Source: an uncultured Rivibacter sp. (lineage in GTDB: Bacteria; Pseudomonadota; Gammaproteobacteria; Burkholderiales; Burkholderiaceae). From it: a stretch of 64,000 nucleotides of DNA. Numbering within the stretch: the stretch's first letter is position 1; each line of letters starts with the position of its first letter. The notes below the pieces were generated by a model that saw only the letters and a program-made list of their open reading frames with translations, was not told the DNA's origin and searched no databases. Positions 36,034 through 44,884 of this stretch are shown here, one piece after another. A program made the translations under genes and the position numbers. The stretch is from NCBI GenBank assembly GCA_946481025.1, contig CAMLNA010000003.1, positions 1 through 64,000 on the forward strand, given 5' to 3'.

Positions 36034-37257
36034 ATGCCTTCCCAGCCCAGAAGCACCGGCCCTCGCATCGGTCTGGCCCTCGCCGGCGGCGGCCCCCTGG
36101 GCGCGATCTACGAAATCGGCGCGCTCTGCGCACTCGAAGAAGCCATCGGTGGCCTGCGGTTCAACGCCTGCGAAGGCTACGTGGGCGTGTCGGCCGGCGG
36201 CTTCGTCGCCGCGGGCCTCGCCAACGGCATGACGCCGCGGGAGCTGTGCCGTTCGTTCATCGAGAACGAAGGCCCGAGCCGCGACGTGTTCGACCCCGCG
36301 GCGCTGATGCGCCCGGCCTGGAACGAATACGCAAGCCGCCTGTGGAAGCTGCCCGGGCTGCTGGCAGGCGCCGGCCTCGACTACGCCTTCGGCCTGGCCT
36401 CCCGCGGTGCGGTGCTCAACCAGCTCGGCCGTGCCGTGCCCACGGGCCTGTTCACCAACGAGGCCGTACACGAACGCCTCTCGCGCGTGTTCTCCGCCCC
36501 GGGCCGCACGAACGACTTCCGCCGGCTGAAGAAGCGCCTCGTGCTGGTGGCGGTGGACCTCGACACCGGCGAGGCCGCCCCTTTCGGCACGCCGGGCCAT
36601 GACGACGTGCCGATCTCCGTGGCGGTGCAGGCCAGCGCGGCGCTGCCGGGGCTCTTCCCGCCGGTACAGATCGGCGGGCGCCACTATGTCGATGGCGCGC
36701 TGCGCAAGACGCTGCACGCCTCGGTGCTGCTCGAGCAGGGCCTCGATCTCCTGTTCTGCCTCAACCCGCTGGTGCCCTACGACGGTAGCGAAATGCCGCG
36801 TCGCACCGGCGAGCCGCGCCACAAGGATGCGGTGGACCGGCTGGTCGACGGCGGCCTGCCCCAGGTCTTGTCGCAGACCTTCCGGGCGATCATCCGCTCG
36901 CGCATGGAGCTCGGCATGAGAGGCTACGAGCGCCAGTACCCGGGCACCGACATCCTGCTGTTCGAACCGGAACCTGGCGACGCCAAGATCTTCTTCACCA
37001 ACCCGTTCAGCTACTCGCAGCGCCGCTGGCTGGCCGAACATGCCTACCAGGAGACGCGCCGGATGCTGCAGGCGCGGCGCGGCCCGATCAACGCGACCCT
37101 GGCCCGTCATGGCCTGTCGCTGAACGATGCGGTGATCGACGCCCCGCGCCGTTCGCTGGTCGATCCGCGTGCGCGGCCGGTGGGACGCGCGAACCAGGCC
37201 CTGCGCCGGCTCGAGACGGTGCTCGACGACCTCGAACAGCGCCTCGTGCCGTCCTGA
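36034..37257 (+). CDS. Patatin-like phospholipase
   Basis: This is a 407-residue patatin-family serine lipid hydrolase. The oxyanion-hole Gly-rich loop is LALAGGGPLGAIYE, the nucleophile motif GxSxG is GVSAGG with Ser53, and the catalytic Asp is in HYVDGALRKT. There is no signal peptide, so it acts inside the cell on lipids. Its presence near phasin, acyl-CoA reductase and (further away) wax ester synthase genes raises the idea of storage-lipid turnover, but patatins mainly hydrolyse phospholipids. It is 8 bases from the convergent yqaA stop. Confidence 0.92.
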   Translation: MPSQPRSTGPRIGLALAGGGPLGAIYEIGALCALEEAIGGLRFNACEGYVGVSAGGFVAAGLANGMTPRELCRSFIENEGPSRDVFDPAALMRPAWNEYASRLWKLPGLLAGAGLDYAFGLASRGAVLNQLGRAVPTGLFTNEAVHERLSRVFSAPGRTNDFRRLKKRLVLVAVDLDTGEAAPFGTPGHDDVPISVAVQASAALPGLFPPVQIGGRHYVDGALRKTLHASVLLEQGLDLLFCLNPLVPYDGSEMPRRTGEPRHKDAVDRLVDGGLPQVLSQTFRAIIRSRMELGMRGYERQYPGTDILLFEPEPGDAKIFFTNPFSYSQRRWLAEHAYQETRRMLQARRGPINATLARHGLSLNDAVIDAPRRSLVDPRARPVGRANQALRRLETVLDDLEQRLVPS

Positions 37258-37264
37258 CCCGCGG

Positions 37265-37741
37265 TCACAGCCCCCCGGGAAAGAACCACAGCAGCGCGGC
37301 CGTCATCGTGAGGTAACGCGCGAACTTGCCGATGGCCATGTACACCACGCACGGCCAGAACGGCAGCCGCAGCCAGCCGGCCACGGCGCACAGCGGATCC
37401 CCCACCAGCGGCAGCCAGGACAGCAGGCACGCCTTGGCCCCGAAACGTTCGAGCCACTTCAGCGCACGCGCCTCGACGTGCTTGTGCGTCACGCGTTCGT
37501 AGGCGCGCTCGATGCCGTAGCCCATCCAGTAGCTGATCGCGCCGCCCACCGTGTTGCCGGCGCTGGCCACCAGCACGGCGGGCCAGAACAGGTCGGGGTT
37601 GAGCTTGATGAGGCCGAACACCGCCGGCTCCGAGCCGACCGGCAACAACGTCGCCGACACCAGCGCCACCACGAACACCGTGGACAGCCCGTACTGGGGC
37701 AGCGACAGCATCGCGAGCAGGGATTCGAGCCATGCTTCCAT
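37265..37741 (-). CDS. YqaA-family small membrane protein (SNARE-associated/VTT-like)
   Basis: This is a 158-residue membrane protein of the YqaA type, a small relative of DedA. Four to five hydrophobic segments are visible. Conserved pieces are ATLLPVGSEPAVFGLI, ASAGNTVGGAISYWMGYGIE and FGAKACLLSWLPLVGDPLCAVAGWLR, where the G-D-P motif is typical. DedA relatives are implicated in lipid scrambling and envelope integrity; the activity of YqaA itself is not defined. It converges on the patatin gene and is divergent from dusB. Confidence 0.9.
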   Translation of the reverse strand: MEAWLESLLAMLSLPQYGLSTVFVVALVSATLLPVGSEPAVFGLIKLNPDLFWPAVLVASAGNTVGGAISYWMGYGIERAYERVTHKHVEARALKWLERFGAKACLLSWLPLVGDPLCAVAGWLRLPFWPCVVYMAIGKFARYLTMTAALLWFFPGGL

Positions 37742-37802
37742 CGGCGCGCATTATTGGCGCAGCAGCCGTTCGCGATACGCCGGCACGGGCGATCCCAACC
37801 GC

Positions 37803-37808
37803 TATACT
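37803..37808 (+). promoter_or_regulatory. Candidate -10 element upstream of dusB-fis
   Basis: TATACT at 37803-37808 stands out in a GC-rich spacer, 50 bases before the dusB ATG. No good -35 is seen at 17 bases (CCGGCA at 37780-37785). Fis operon promoters are often weak-consensus and growth-rate controlled, so this may be the dusB-fis promoter. Confidence 0.35.
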
Positions 37809-37858
37809 CTGCCTCCTTTTTCAGCACCGCCTTCTCGGGCAACTCCCCGTTTCGTCCC

Positions 37859-38899
37859 ATGCGCATCGGCCCGTTCGAGCTGCCCAACCAATTGTTCGTG
37901 GCGCCCATGGCGGGCGTGACGGACCGGCCGTTCCGCCGGCTGTGCAAGCGTCTGGGCGCGGGTTATGCGGTGAGCGAGATGGTGACGTCGCGACGCGACC
38001 TCTGGGCGAGCCTGAAGACCTCGCGCCGCGCCAACCACGACGGCGAGGCCGCGCCCATTGCGGTGCAGATCGCCGGCACCGAGCCGATCATGATGGCCGA
38101 GGCCGCGGTCTACAACATCGAACGCGGCGCGCAGATCATCGACATCAACATGGGCTGCCCGGCCAAGAAGGTGTGCAACAAGTGGGCGGGCTCGGCGCTG
38201 ATGCAGGACGAGGAACTCGCGCTGCGCATCGTCGAGGCCGTGGTCACTGCAAGTGCGCCGCGCGGCGTGCCGGTCACCCTCAAGATGCGCACCGGCTGGT
38301 GCCAGCAGCACAAGAACGCGGTCAGCATCGCGCGCGGCGCCGAAAGCGCCGGCGTGGCGATGCTCACCGTGCACGGCCGCACCCGCGAGCAGGGCTACAA
38401 GGGCCGGGCGGAGTACGACACCATCGCCGCGGTGAAGGCGGCGGTGGCCGTGCCGGTGGTGGCCAACGGCGACATCACCTCGCCCGAGAAGGCCCGTGAA
38501 GTGCTGGCCGCCACGAAGGCCGACGCCGTGATGATCGGCCGCGCCGCACAGGGGCGGCCATGGATCTTCCGCGAGATCGCCCACTTCCTCGACACCGGCG
38601 AACATCTCGAAGCGCCGGCCGTGGCCGAGGTGCAGGACCTGCTGGTCGAGCATCTGCACGACCACTACGGGCTGTACGGCGAATTCACCGGCGTGCGCAC
38701 GGCACGCAAGCACATCGGCTGGTACGTGCGCGGCCTGCCGGACGGCGAAGCGTTCCGGGCCCGCATGAACACGCTGGAAAGCAGCGCAGAGCAACTGGCC
38801 GCCGTGGTCGGGTATTTCGACGCGCTGGCCGAACGACACGAGCGCCTGCCCACGACGCAGGAGCTGGACATGAACCTTCTCGATCAAGAAGCCGCATGA
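37859..38899 (+). CDS. dusB: tRNA-dihydrouridine synthase B
   Basis: DusB is an FMN enzyme that reduces specific uridines in tRNA to dihydrouridine. The 346-residue product starts FELPNQLFVAPMAGVTDRPF, the family signature with FMN contacts. The catalytic Cys lies in INMGCPAKKVCNKWAGSALM, and other FMN residues are in LTVHGRTREQGY and VVANGDITSPEKA with IGRAAQGRPWIF. The gene is followed after 31 bases by fis, the classic dusB-fis operon. Confidence 0.96.
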   Translation: MRIGPFELPNQLFVAPMAGVTDRPFRRLCKRLGAGYAVSEMVTSRRDLWASLKTSRRANHDGEAAPIAVQIAGTEPIMMAEAAVYNIERGAQIIDINMGCPAKKVCNKWAGSALMQDEELALRIVEAVVTASAPRGVPVTLKMRTGWCQQHKNAVSIARGAESAGVAMLTVHGRTREQGYKGRAEYDTIAAVKAAVAVPVVANGDITSPEKAREVLAATKADAVMIGRAAQGRPWIFREIAHFLDTGEHLEAPAVAEVQDLLVEHLHDHYGLYGEFTGVRTARKHIGWYVRGLPDGEAFRARMNTLESSAEQLAAVVGYFDALAERHERLPTTQELDMNLLDQEAA

Positions 38900-38930
38900 A
38901 AAACGAAACGCAAGTCCGTCTGGAGCAGGC

Positions 38931-39167
38931 ATGAGCAAGAAGCACATCGAAGAGTGCCTGCGCGACAGCCTCGAGGTCTATTTCAAGGACCTGCGCGGCG
39001 CGGAGCCGCACTCCATGTACGACATGATCCTCAAGACCGTCGAGAAGCCGCTGCTCGACGTGGTGATGCAGCACGCCGACGGCAACCAGTCGCGCGCCGC
39101 CGAATGGCTGGGCATCAACCGCAACACGCTGCGGCGCAAGCTCGTCGAGCACAAGCTCATCAAGTAG
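38931..39167 (+). CDS. fis: DNA-binding protein Fis
   Basis: Fis is a small nucleoid protein that bends DNA and stimulates rRNA transcription and recombination. The 78-residue product has the C-terminal HTH (DGNQSRAAEWLGINRNTLRRKL), nearly identical to E. coli Fis in this region, and the N-terminal dimerisation helices (YFKDLRGAEPHSMYDMILKT). It is co-transcribed with dusB. It is shorter than E. coli Fis because the beta-hairpin arm at the N-terminus is reduced. Confidence 0.95.
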   Translation: MSKKHIEECLRDSLEVYFKDLRGAEPHSMYDMILKTVEKPLLDVVMQHADGNQSRAAEWLGINRNTLRRKLVEHKLIK

Positions 39168-39173
39168 TGACCA

Positions 39174-39201
39174 GTTACCCGTCACCAGTCACTCGTCACT
39201 G
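39174..39201 (+). repeat. Four imperfect tandem heptamers between fis and purH
   Basis: Units GTTACCC, GTCACCA, GTCACTC and GTCACTG (39174-39201) share the pattern GTYACYN. The array fills the space between the fis stop (39167) and the purH ATG (39210), ending 8 bases before the start codon and adjoining the weak SD GGAAA. Copy-number change could alter purH translation; that is speculation. Confidence 0.6.
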
Positions 39202-39209
39202 GAAATGAA

Positions 39210-40781
39210 ATGACCACCGCCCTCCTCTCCGTTTCCGACAAGACCGGCATCGTCGAATTCGCTCAAGCCCTGCATGCCGCCGGCGTGAAGCTGCTGTCCA
39301 CCGGCGGCACCGCCAAGCTGCTGGCCGACAAAGGCCTGCCGGTCACCGAAGTGTCCGAGGTGACCGGCTTTCCCGAGATGCTCGATGGCCGCGTGAAGAC
39401 GCTGCACCCGCGCATCCACGGCGGCCTGCTCGCGCGCCGCGACCTGCCGGAACACATGGCCGCGCTGAAGGAGCACGGCATCGGGACGATCGACCTGCTG
39501 GTGGTCAACCTCTATCCGTTCGCGCAGGCCACGGCCCGGCCCGACTGCACGCTCGAAGACGCGATCGAGAACATCGACATCGGCGGCCCGGCCATGCTGC
39601 GCGCCGCCGCCAAGAACTGGCAGGACGTGGCGGTGGTGATCGACCCCGCCGACTACGAGCGCGTGCTGGGCGAGCTGAAGGCCGGCAAGGTCGAGCGCAG
39701 CACCAAGTTCATGCTGGCCAGGAAGGTGTACGCACACACCGCAGCCTACGACGGCATGATCACCAACTACCTCACGGCGCTGGAAGACGGCGCCGAGCAG
39801 CACACGGCCGACGTGCCGGCGCGCGGTGAATACCCGGCCGTCTACAACCTGCAGCTCGTGAAGACGCAGGACATGCGCTATGGCGAGAACCCGCACCAGA
39901 GCGCCGCGTTCTACCGCGACGTGAAGCCGGTCGCCGGCAGCCTGGCGCACTACCGCCAGCTGCAGGGCAAGGAACTCTCGTACAACAACATCGCCGACGC
40001 CGACGCGGCCTGGGAATGCGTGAAGACCTTCGACGCGCCGGCCTGCGTGATCATCAAGCACGCCAATCCCTGTGGCGTGGCCGTGGGCGGCACCGCGGCC
40101 GAGGCCTACGGCAAGGCCTTCAAGACCGACCCGACCTCGGCCTTCGGCGGCATCATCGCGTTCAACCAGCCGCTCGACAAAGCCGCCGCGGAGCTGGTGG
40201 CGAAGCAGTTCGTCGAAGTGCTCATCGCCCCGAGCATCACCGCCGAGGCGCGCGCGGTGTTCGCGGCCAAGCAGAACGTGCGGCTCCTCGAAGTGCCGCT
40301 GGGCAGCACGCCCAATCCGATGGACTTCAAGCGAGTGGGCGGCGGCATGCTGCTGCAGTCGGCCGACGCCAAGAACGTGGCGGCCAGCGAACTGCGCGTG
40401 GTGACCAAGCAGCAACCCACGCACGAGCAGATGCAGGACCTGCTGTTCGCCTGGAAGGTCGCCAAGTACGTGAAGAGCAACGCCATCGTGTTCTGCGCCG
40501 GCGGCATGACGCTGGGCGTCGGGGCGGGGCAGATGAGCCGCATCGATTCGGCCCGCATCGCCTCCATCAAGGCCGAGAACGCGGGGCTGTCGCTCAAGGG
40601 CTCGGCGGTCGCCAGCGACGCGTTCTTCCCGTTCCGCGACGGCCTCGACGTCGTGTGCGACGCCGGCGCCACCTGCGTGATCCAGCCCGGCGGCAGCATG
40701 CGTGACGACGAGGTCATCGCGGCAGCCGACGAGCGCGGCATCGCGATGGTGCTCACCGGCACCCGCCACTTCAGGCACTGA
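39210..40781 (+). CDS. purH: Bifunctional AICAR transformylase / IMP cyclohydrolase
   Basis: PurH catalyses the last two steps of de novo IMP synthesis. The 523-residue product has the N-terminal IMP cyclohydrolase (MGS-like) domain ([58 protein letters not shown]) and the C-terminal formyltransferase domain ([13 protein letters not shown] [58 protein letters not shown]). All main family motifs are intact. It follows fis after 42 bases but is probably expressed independently. An intergenic palindromic repeat follows its stop. Confidence 0.97.
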   Translation: MTTALLSVSDKTGIVEFAQALHAAGVKLLSTGGTAKLLADKGLPVTEVSEVTGFPEMLDGRVKTLHPRIHGGLLARRDLPEHMAALKEHGIGTIDLLVVNLYPFAQATARPDCTLEDAIENIDIGGPAMLRAAAKNWQDVAVVIDPADYERVLGELKAGKVERSTKFMLARKVYAHTAAYDGMITNYLTALEDGAEQHTADVPARGEYPAVYNLQLVKTQDMRYGENPHQSAAFYRDVKPVAGSLAHYRQLQGKELSYNNIADADAAWECVKTFDAPACVIIKHANPCGVAVGGTAAEAYGKAFKTDPTSAFGGIIAFNQPLDKAAAELVAKQFVEVLIAPSITAEARAVFAAKQNVRLLEVPLGSTPNPMDFKRVGGGMLLQSADAKNVAASELRVVTKQQPTHEQMQDLLFAWKVAKYVKSNAIVFCAGGMTLGVGAGQMSRIDSARIASIKAENAGLSLKGSAVASDAFFPFRDGLDVVCDAGATCVIQPGGSMRDDEVIAAADERGIAMVLTGTRHFRH

Positions 40782-40785
40782 TGGC

Positions 40786-40868
40786 TCCCCCCCGTAGCGC
40801 CTGCTGCGCTCCCCCTCGAGGGGGCGACGCCAGCAGACCGGCAAAGCCGGATCCGCGGCGCCTGCCAG
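40786..40868 (+). repeat. Interspersed palindromic intergenic repeat, copy A
   Basis: About 83 bases directly after purH. It contains the near-palindrome CCCCCTCGAGGGGG (40811-40824), a 5' part CCCGTAGCGCCTGCTGCG, and a 3' hairpin half ACCGGCAAAGCCGGATCCGCGG. Copies B (46161-46243) and C (60490-60576, inverted) share these blocks in the same order. It resembles the REP-like elements common in Burkholderiales intergenic DNA. It may act as an mRNA 3' end structure. Confidence 0.78.
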
Positions 40869-40893
40869 GCAAGGCACGCGGGAGAAGCGCCAT

Positions 40894-41517
40894 ATGCTGA
40901 CATTGGCCGAATTCGCCGGCCTCGTACTCGCCTTCATTGCGCGCCTCATCACCGGCGCGCAAGGCCACTGGTACGGCAGCCCGCCCAAGGCCGAGCAGCG
41001 CATCTACTTCGCCAACCACCAGAGCCACCTCGACTGGGTGCTGATCTGGGCCGCGCTGCCGCGCGACCTGCGCACGCAGACCCGGCCGATCGCGGCCAAG
41101 GACTACTGGACCGCCGGCCGCTTCAAGCACTGGATCACCCGCGAGGTGTTCAACGCGGTCTACGTGAACCGGCAGCGCACCGACGACCAGGACCCGCTGG
41201 AGCCGCTGCTGGCGGCGCTCAACAACGGCGACTCGCTGGTCATCTTTCCGGAAGGCACCCGCAGCAACAAGGGCGAACCGCAGGCCTTCAAGAGCGGCCT
41301 GTACCACCTGGCCGAGCAGTTCCCGCAGGTGCAGCTCATCCCGGCCTGGATCGACAACGTGCAGCGCGTCATGCCCAAGGGCGAGGTGGTGCCGGTGCCG
41401 ATCCTGTGCTCGGTGACCTTCGGCGCCCCGATGCAGCTGCAGCCGGGCGAGGACAAGCGGGCCTTCCTCGAGCGAGCACGTGACGCGGTGATGGCGCTGC
41501 GCAAGGTGGCCGCATGA
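40894..41517 (+). CDS. Lysophospholipid acyltransferase family protein (PlsC-like)
   Basis: This is a 207-residue acyltransferase of the PlsC/LPLAT family. The catalytic HxxxxD motif is NHQSHLDWVL, and the phosphate-binding motif is FPEGTRSNKGE. An N-terminal hydrophobic segment (LAEFAGLVLAFIARLI) could associate it with the membrane. It overlaps the downstream CdsA-like gene by four bases. Similar acyltransferase plus CdsA-like pairs (ynb-type) occur in many proteobacteria and are separate from the housekeeping plsC and cdsA. The acyl acceptor is not known. Confidence 0.88.
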   Translation: MLTLAEFAGLVLAFIARLITGAQGHWYGSPPKAEQRIYFANHQSHLDWVLIWAALPRDLRTQTRPIAAKDYWTAGRFKHWITREVFNAVYVNRQRTDDQDPLEPLLAALNNGDSLVIFPEGTRSNKGEPQAFKSGLYHLAEQFPQVQLIPAWIDNVQRVMPKGEVVPVPILCSVTFGAPMQLQPGEDKRAFLERARDAVMALRKVAA

Positions 41518-42500
41518 AGGCGATCTTCAAGGCGCTGCGCGAACTCTCGGTGGACCAGCAGGTCGGCCTGCTGTTCCTCATCCTGTTCGGCATCCTCGTC
41601 GTCGTCACCGCCACCGCCTTCATGCTGTCGCTGCGCGGAGGCGGGCGCGACTTCTTCGACCGGCACGAGCGCTTCAAGCGCGACCTGCGCGCGGTCTGGG
41701 TGAGCGCCACGCTGTTCTGGCTGGCCTGGGTGTCGGGCCCGGTGGGCGCAACCCTGCTCTTCGGCGTGTTCTCCTTCCTGGCGCTGCGCGAATACATCAC
41801 GCTGATGCACACCCGCCGCAGCGACCACCGCAGCCTGATCCTGGCGTTTTTCTTCGTGCTGCCGCTGCAGTACATCGTGGTGGCCAACCGCAACTTCGAC
41901 CTGTTCAGCGTGTTCATCCCGGTGTACGTGTTCCTGGCCATCCCGGTGGTCAGCGCGCTGGCGGGCGACCCCGAGCGGTTTCTCGAGCGCAACTCGAAGA
42001 TCCAGTGGGGCATCATGGTCTGCGTCTATGGCCTGTCCCATGCGCCGGCGCTGCTGCTGCTCGAATTCCCGCGCTACGAAGGCCGTGGCGCCTTCCTCGT
42101 GTTCTTCCTGGTCTTCACCGTGGCCACCGCGCAGATCGTGCAGGAGGCTGCCAGCCGCTGGCTGCGGCGGCGGCCGGTGGCGCGGCTCATCAGCCGCTCG
42201 TTCTCCATCCGCGCCTGGATGATCGGCTCGCTGGTGGGTGCCTTCACCGGCGCGCTGCTCTACTGGATCACGCCCTTCAAGGCCGGCCAGGCGCTGTCGA
42301 TGGCCTTCATCGCCGCCGCGGCCGGCACCCTGGGCGAGTTCGTCATGAAGGCGCTCAAGCGCGACGCCGGCGTGCGCTACTGGGGCAACCGCTCGTCGGT
42401 GACCGGCGCGGTCGGCCTGCTCGACCGCGTGGCCCCGCTGTGTTTCGCCGCGCCGGTGTTCTTCCACTCGGTGCGCTGGTATTTCCAGCTGAGCCGCTGA
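41514..42500 (+). CDS. CdsA/YnbB-like membrane protein with degenerate cytidylyltransferase signature
   Basis: This is a 328-residue membrane protein with about eight helices, matching CdsA and E. coli YnbB along its length. CdsA makes CDP-diacylglycerol. The signature of active enzymes (KR-x4-KD, then PGHGG-x2-DR-x-D) is here KRDAGVRYWG and VTGAVGLLDRVAP: the Asp after Lys is Tyr, PGHGG is TGAVG, and the last Asp is Ala. Upstream, the usual ND and SPGKTLEG loops are replaced by AQ and SRSFSIRAWM. Catalysis by the known mechanism therefore looks unlikely, although the fold and reading frame are intact. It overlaps the acyltransferase gene by four bases and precedes ruvC by 9 bases. It may be a scaffold, or have another lipid-binding role. 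Confidence 0.82.
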   Translation: MKAIFKALRELSVDQQVGLLFLILFGILVVVTATAFMLSLRGGGRDFFDRHERFKRDLRAVWVSATLFWLAWVSGPVGATLLFGVFSFLALREYITLMHTRRSDHRSLILAFFFVLPLQYIVVANRNFDLFSVFIPVYVFLAIPVVSALAGDPERFLERNSKIQWGIMVCVYGLSHAPALLLLEFPRYEGRGAFLVFFLVFTVATAQIVQEAASRWLRRRPVARLISRSFSIRAWMIGSLVGAFTGALLYWITPFKAGQALSMAFIAAAAGTLGEFVMKALKRDAGVRYWGNRSSVTGAVGLLDRVAPLCFAAPVFFHSVRWYFQLSR

Positions 42501-42509
42501 CGGCACACG

Positions 42510-43058
42510 ATGCGCATCCTCGGCATCGACCCCGGCCTGCAGACCACCGGCTTCGGCGTCATCGAAGTCGACGGCGCGCAGCTGCACTATGTCGCCAGCG
42601 GCACCATCAAGACACGCGACGCCGCACTCGGCGACCTGCCGGGGCGGCTGAAGATCATCTTCGAAGGGGTGTGCGAGGTGGTGCGCCGCTACGAACCCGT
42701 CGCGGCTTCGGTCGAGATCGTGTTCGTCAACGTCAACCCGCAGTCCACGCTGCTGCTCGGGCAGGCGCGCGGCGCGGCGCTCGCGGGGCTGGTGAGCCGC
42801 GGCCTGCCGGTGGCCGAATACACCGCGCTGCAGATGAAGAAGGCCATCGTCGGCCACGGCCACGCGCGCAAGGAGCAGGTCCAGCAGATGGTGCAGCGCC
42901 TGCTGTCGCTGCCGGGGGAACCGGGCCGCGACGCGGCCGATGCCCTGGGGATCGCCATCACCCATGCACACGCGGGTCGCTCGATGGCGGCACTCGAAAC
43001 CGCCACGTCGCTCCAGCGCCGCACGCACGCCCAGTACCGCCGCGGCCGCACGCTCTGA
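42510..43058 (+). CDS. ruvC: Crossover junction endodeoxyribonuclease RuvC
   Basis: RuvC cuts Holliday junctions at the end of homologous recombination. The 182-residue product has the RNase-H-like fold with catalytic Asp7 in [16 protein letters not shown], Glu in [14 protein letters not shown], and the two C-terminal Asp residues in [14 protein letters not shown]. Length matches the family. ruvA and ruvB are not in the window. It is the last gene of the purH-to-ruvC block. Confidence 0.96.
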   Translation: MRILGIDPGLQTTGFGVIEVDGAQLHYVASGTIKTRDAALGDLPGRLKIIFEGVCEVVRRYEPVAASVEIVFVNVNPQSTLLLGQARGAALAGLVSRGLPVAEYTALQMKKAIVGHGHARKEQVQQMVQRLLSLPGEPGRDAADALGIAITHAHAGRSMAALETATSLQRRTHAQYRRGRTL

Positions 43059-43376
43059 GCAGCAGAAATTCTTTCGGCAACAAACGCCGCCCCAAGGTCG
43101 TTTTGCCCTGCGTTCGAGCGCCCGGCGCATGAGTTGATGCGACCGGTGCGCCATTGACACCGCAAGTTACGGTGCTTGCATTGCGCACGCCTTCAACAAA
43201 GGAGTGCGGCTGCATACGATGCGCCGGTGCTCTCTGGACGCGCTGCGCCTGCCCTGCCTCGGGCGATTGCGGCGAAGTGTTGCTGCCGGTGAGCGCACCT
43301 CCCGAAACCGCCGGCCCGGGCGTGAACTTTGCGTAGCTCGCCCGTCCGTGGCAGCCGGCATGTCGCGACGCCGGGT
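43059..43376 (+). promoter_or_regulatory. 318-base leader of the exopolysaccharide locus with a candidate promoter
   Basis: No gene is seen here. A consensus -35 TTGACA (43154-43159) is followed at 17 bases by TGCATT (43177-43182), a weak -10. If used, transcription would start near 43189 and leave a leader of roughly 190 bases before the transferase ATG at 43377. No riboswitch or long hairpin was recognised. Confidence 0.4.
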
Positions 43377-44816
43377 ATGAACATGACCGCGCATCTCGAA
43401 CACAACCACCGATCTGCATTGATGCCCCAGGAACAGCGGAACACGCGCGTGTTCCTCAATGCGCCGCAGTCCACCGGCAGCTTCATCTCGGCCTTCCTGG
43501 AACCTGCGCTCATCATCGTCGGCTTCATCGCGGCCAGCATCGCCGGCGGGTCGCCGGTCGACCGCGCCGGCATCGCGATGTGCCTGCTGGTCTTTGCGCT
43601 GTCCTTCCCCGGCGTCAACCGCTTCAAGCAGAAACCTCTGAACGCGGCCATCGACGTCCTGCTGTCGTGGAGCACACTGCTCACCATCCTGGCCCTGTGC
43701 GGCTACGCCACCGACAGCTTCAAGCTGTTCGACGAACGAGTGCTCGTCGCCTGGGGGGTGGGCACGCCGCTGCTGCTGTATGCCGCCGCCGTTGCCGGCG
43801 GCGCCTGGCTGCGCCGCGAAGCGCAGCAGCCTTCGGCGCGCCGTGCCGTCGCGGTGGTGGGTGGCGGGCCCCTGGGGGTGCGCGTGGCCGGCGCCCTGGG
43901 CAAGCAGCACGAGTTCGGCGTCGACTTCACCGGCTACTTCGACGACCGCACCGACGACCGGCTCGCGCCCGAGGCGCGAAACAAGCGCCTGGGCTCGCTG
44001 AACGAGCTGCGCGACCACGTGCTGCGCCACGGCATCAAGGAGGTCTACATCACGCTGCCGCTGGGCTCGCAGCCGCGCATCGTGCAGCTGCTCGCCTCCC
44101 TGCAGGACACCACCGCTTCGCTGTACTTCGTGCCCGACGTGTTCGGCATCAGCATCGTGCAGGGCCGCCTGCAGGACATCGACGGCGTGCCGGTGGTGGG
44201 CCTGCTCGAAACCCCGTTCACCGGCGCCAACCGGCTGATCAAGCGCCTGTCGGACATCGTGCTGGCCAGCATCATCCTGGTGCTGATCTCGCCCATCCTG
44301 GCGGCGGTGGCCATCGGCGTGAAGCTGAGTTCGCCCGGGCCGGTCATCTTCAAGCAGAAGCGCAACGGCCTGGACGGCGGCGAGATCACCGTCTACAAGT
44401 TCCGGTCGATGCGAACGCAGGACAACGGCCCGGTGATCCAGCAGGCCACCAAGGGCGACCCTCGCGTCACGCCGTTCGGCGCCTTCATCCGCAAGACCTC
44501 GCTCGACGAGCTGCCGCAGTTCATCAACGTGCTGCAAGGCCGCATGAGCATCGTGGGGCCGCGTCCCCATGCGGTGGCGCACAACGAGCAGTACCGCCGC
44601 ATGATCAAGGCCTACATGGTGCGCCACAAGGTCAAGCCGGGCATCACCGGCTGGGCGCAGATCAATGGTCATCGCGGTGAAACCGACACCGTCGACAAGA
44701 TGCAGGCGCGCGTGGCCTTCGACCTGGAATACCTCTCGAACTGGTCGCTCGCCCTGGACCTGCAGATCATCGCGCGCACGATCAAGCTCATGCTGTTCGA
44801 TCGAAACGCGTACTGA
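43377..44816 (+). CDS. Undecaprenyl-phosphate sugar phosphotransferase (WcaJ/EpsB-type initiator)
   Basis: This is a 479-residue polyisoprenyl-phosphate hexose-1-phosphate transferase, which starts exopolysaccharide synthesis by loading a sugar phosphate, often glucose, onto undecaprenyl phosphate. The N-terminal half has four membrane helices and a CoA-binding-like Rossmann domain (VAVVGGGPLGVRVAGAL). The C-terminal catalytic domain (about 285-479) begins KRLSDIVLASIILVLISP and carries FKQKRNGLDGGEITVYKFRSM, RKTSLDELPQFINVL and GRMSIVGPRPHAVAHN, then KPGITGWAQINGHRGET. It is the first plus-strand gene of the EPS locus, upstream of epsL. Start MNMTAHLE; the ATG two codons on is an alternative. 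Confidence 0.93.
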   Translation: MNMTAHLEHNHRSALMPQEQRNTRVFLNAPQSTGSFISAFLEPALIIVGFIAASIAGGSPVDRAGIAMCLLVFALSFPGVNRFKQKPLNAAIDVLLSWSTLLTILALCGYATDSFKLFDERVLVAWGVGTPLLLYAAAVAGGAWLRREAQQPSARRAVAVVGGGPLGVRVAGALGKQHEFGVDFTGYFDDRTDDRLAPEARNKRLGSLNELRDHVLRHGIKEVYITLPLGSQPRIVQLLASLQDTTASLYFVPDVFGISIVQGRLQDIDGVPVVGLLETPFTGANRLIKRLSDIVLASIILVLISPILAAVAIGVKLSSPGPVIFKQKRNGLDGGEITVYKFRSMRTQDNGPVIQQATKGDPRVTPFGAFIRKTSLDELPQFINVLQGRMSIVGPRPHAVAHNEQYRRMIKAYMVRHKVKPGITGWAQINGHRGETDTVDKMQARVAFDLEYLSNWSLALDLQIIARTIKLMLFDRNAY

Positions 44817-44884
44817 TGCCGCTCGCTCGTGGAGGGGCGACGTTCCTTTTTGACTACGCGGCCCGAAAGAGCCGTCACAACATC

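Noticed and set aside
36034..37257. The patatin gene as an intracellular PHA depolymerase
   Set aside because: The motifs (GGGPLGA, GVSAGG, VDGA) are those of patatin phospholipases. No PhaZ-type lipase box or domain is present, so only a storage-lipid turnover idea is kept.
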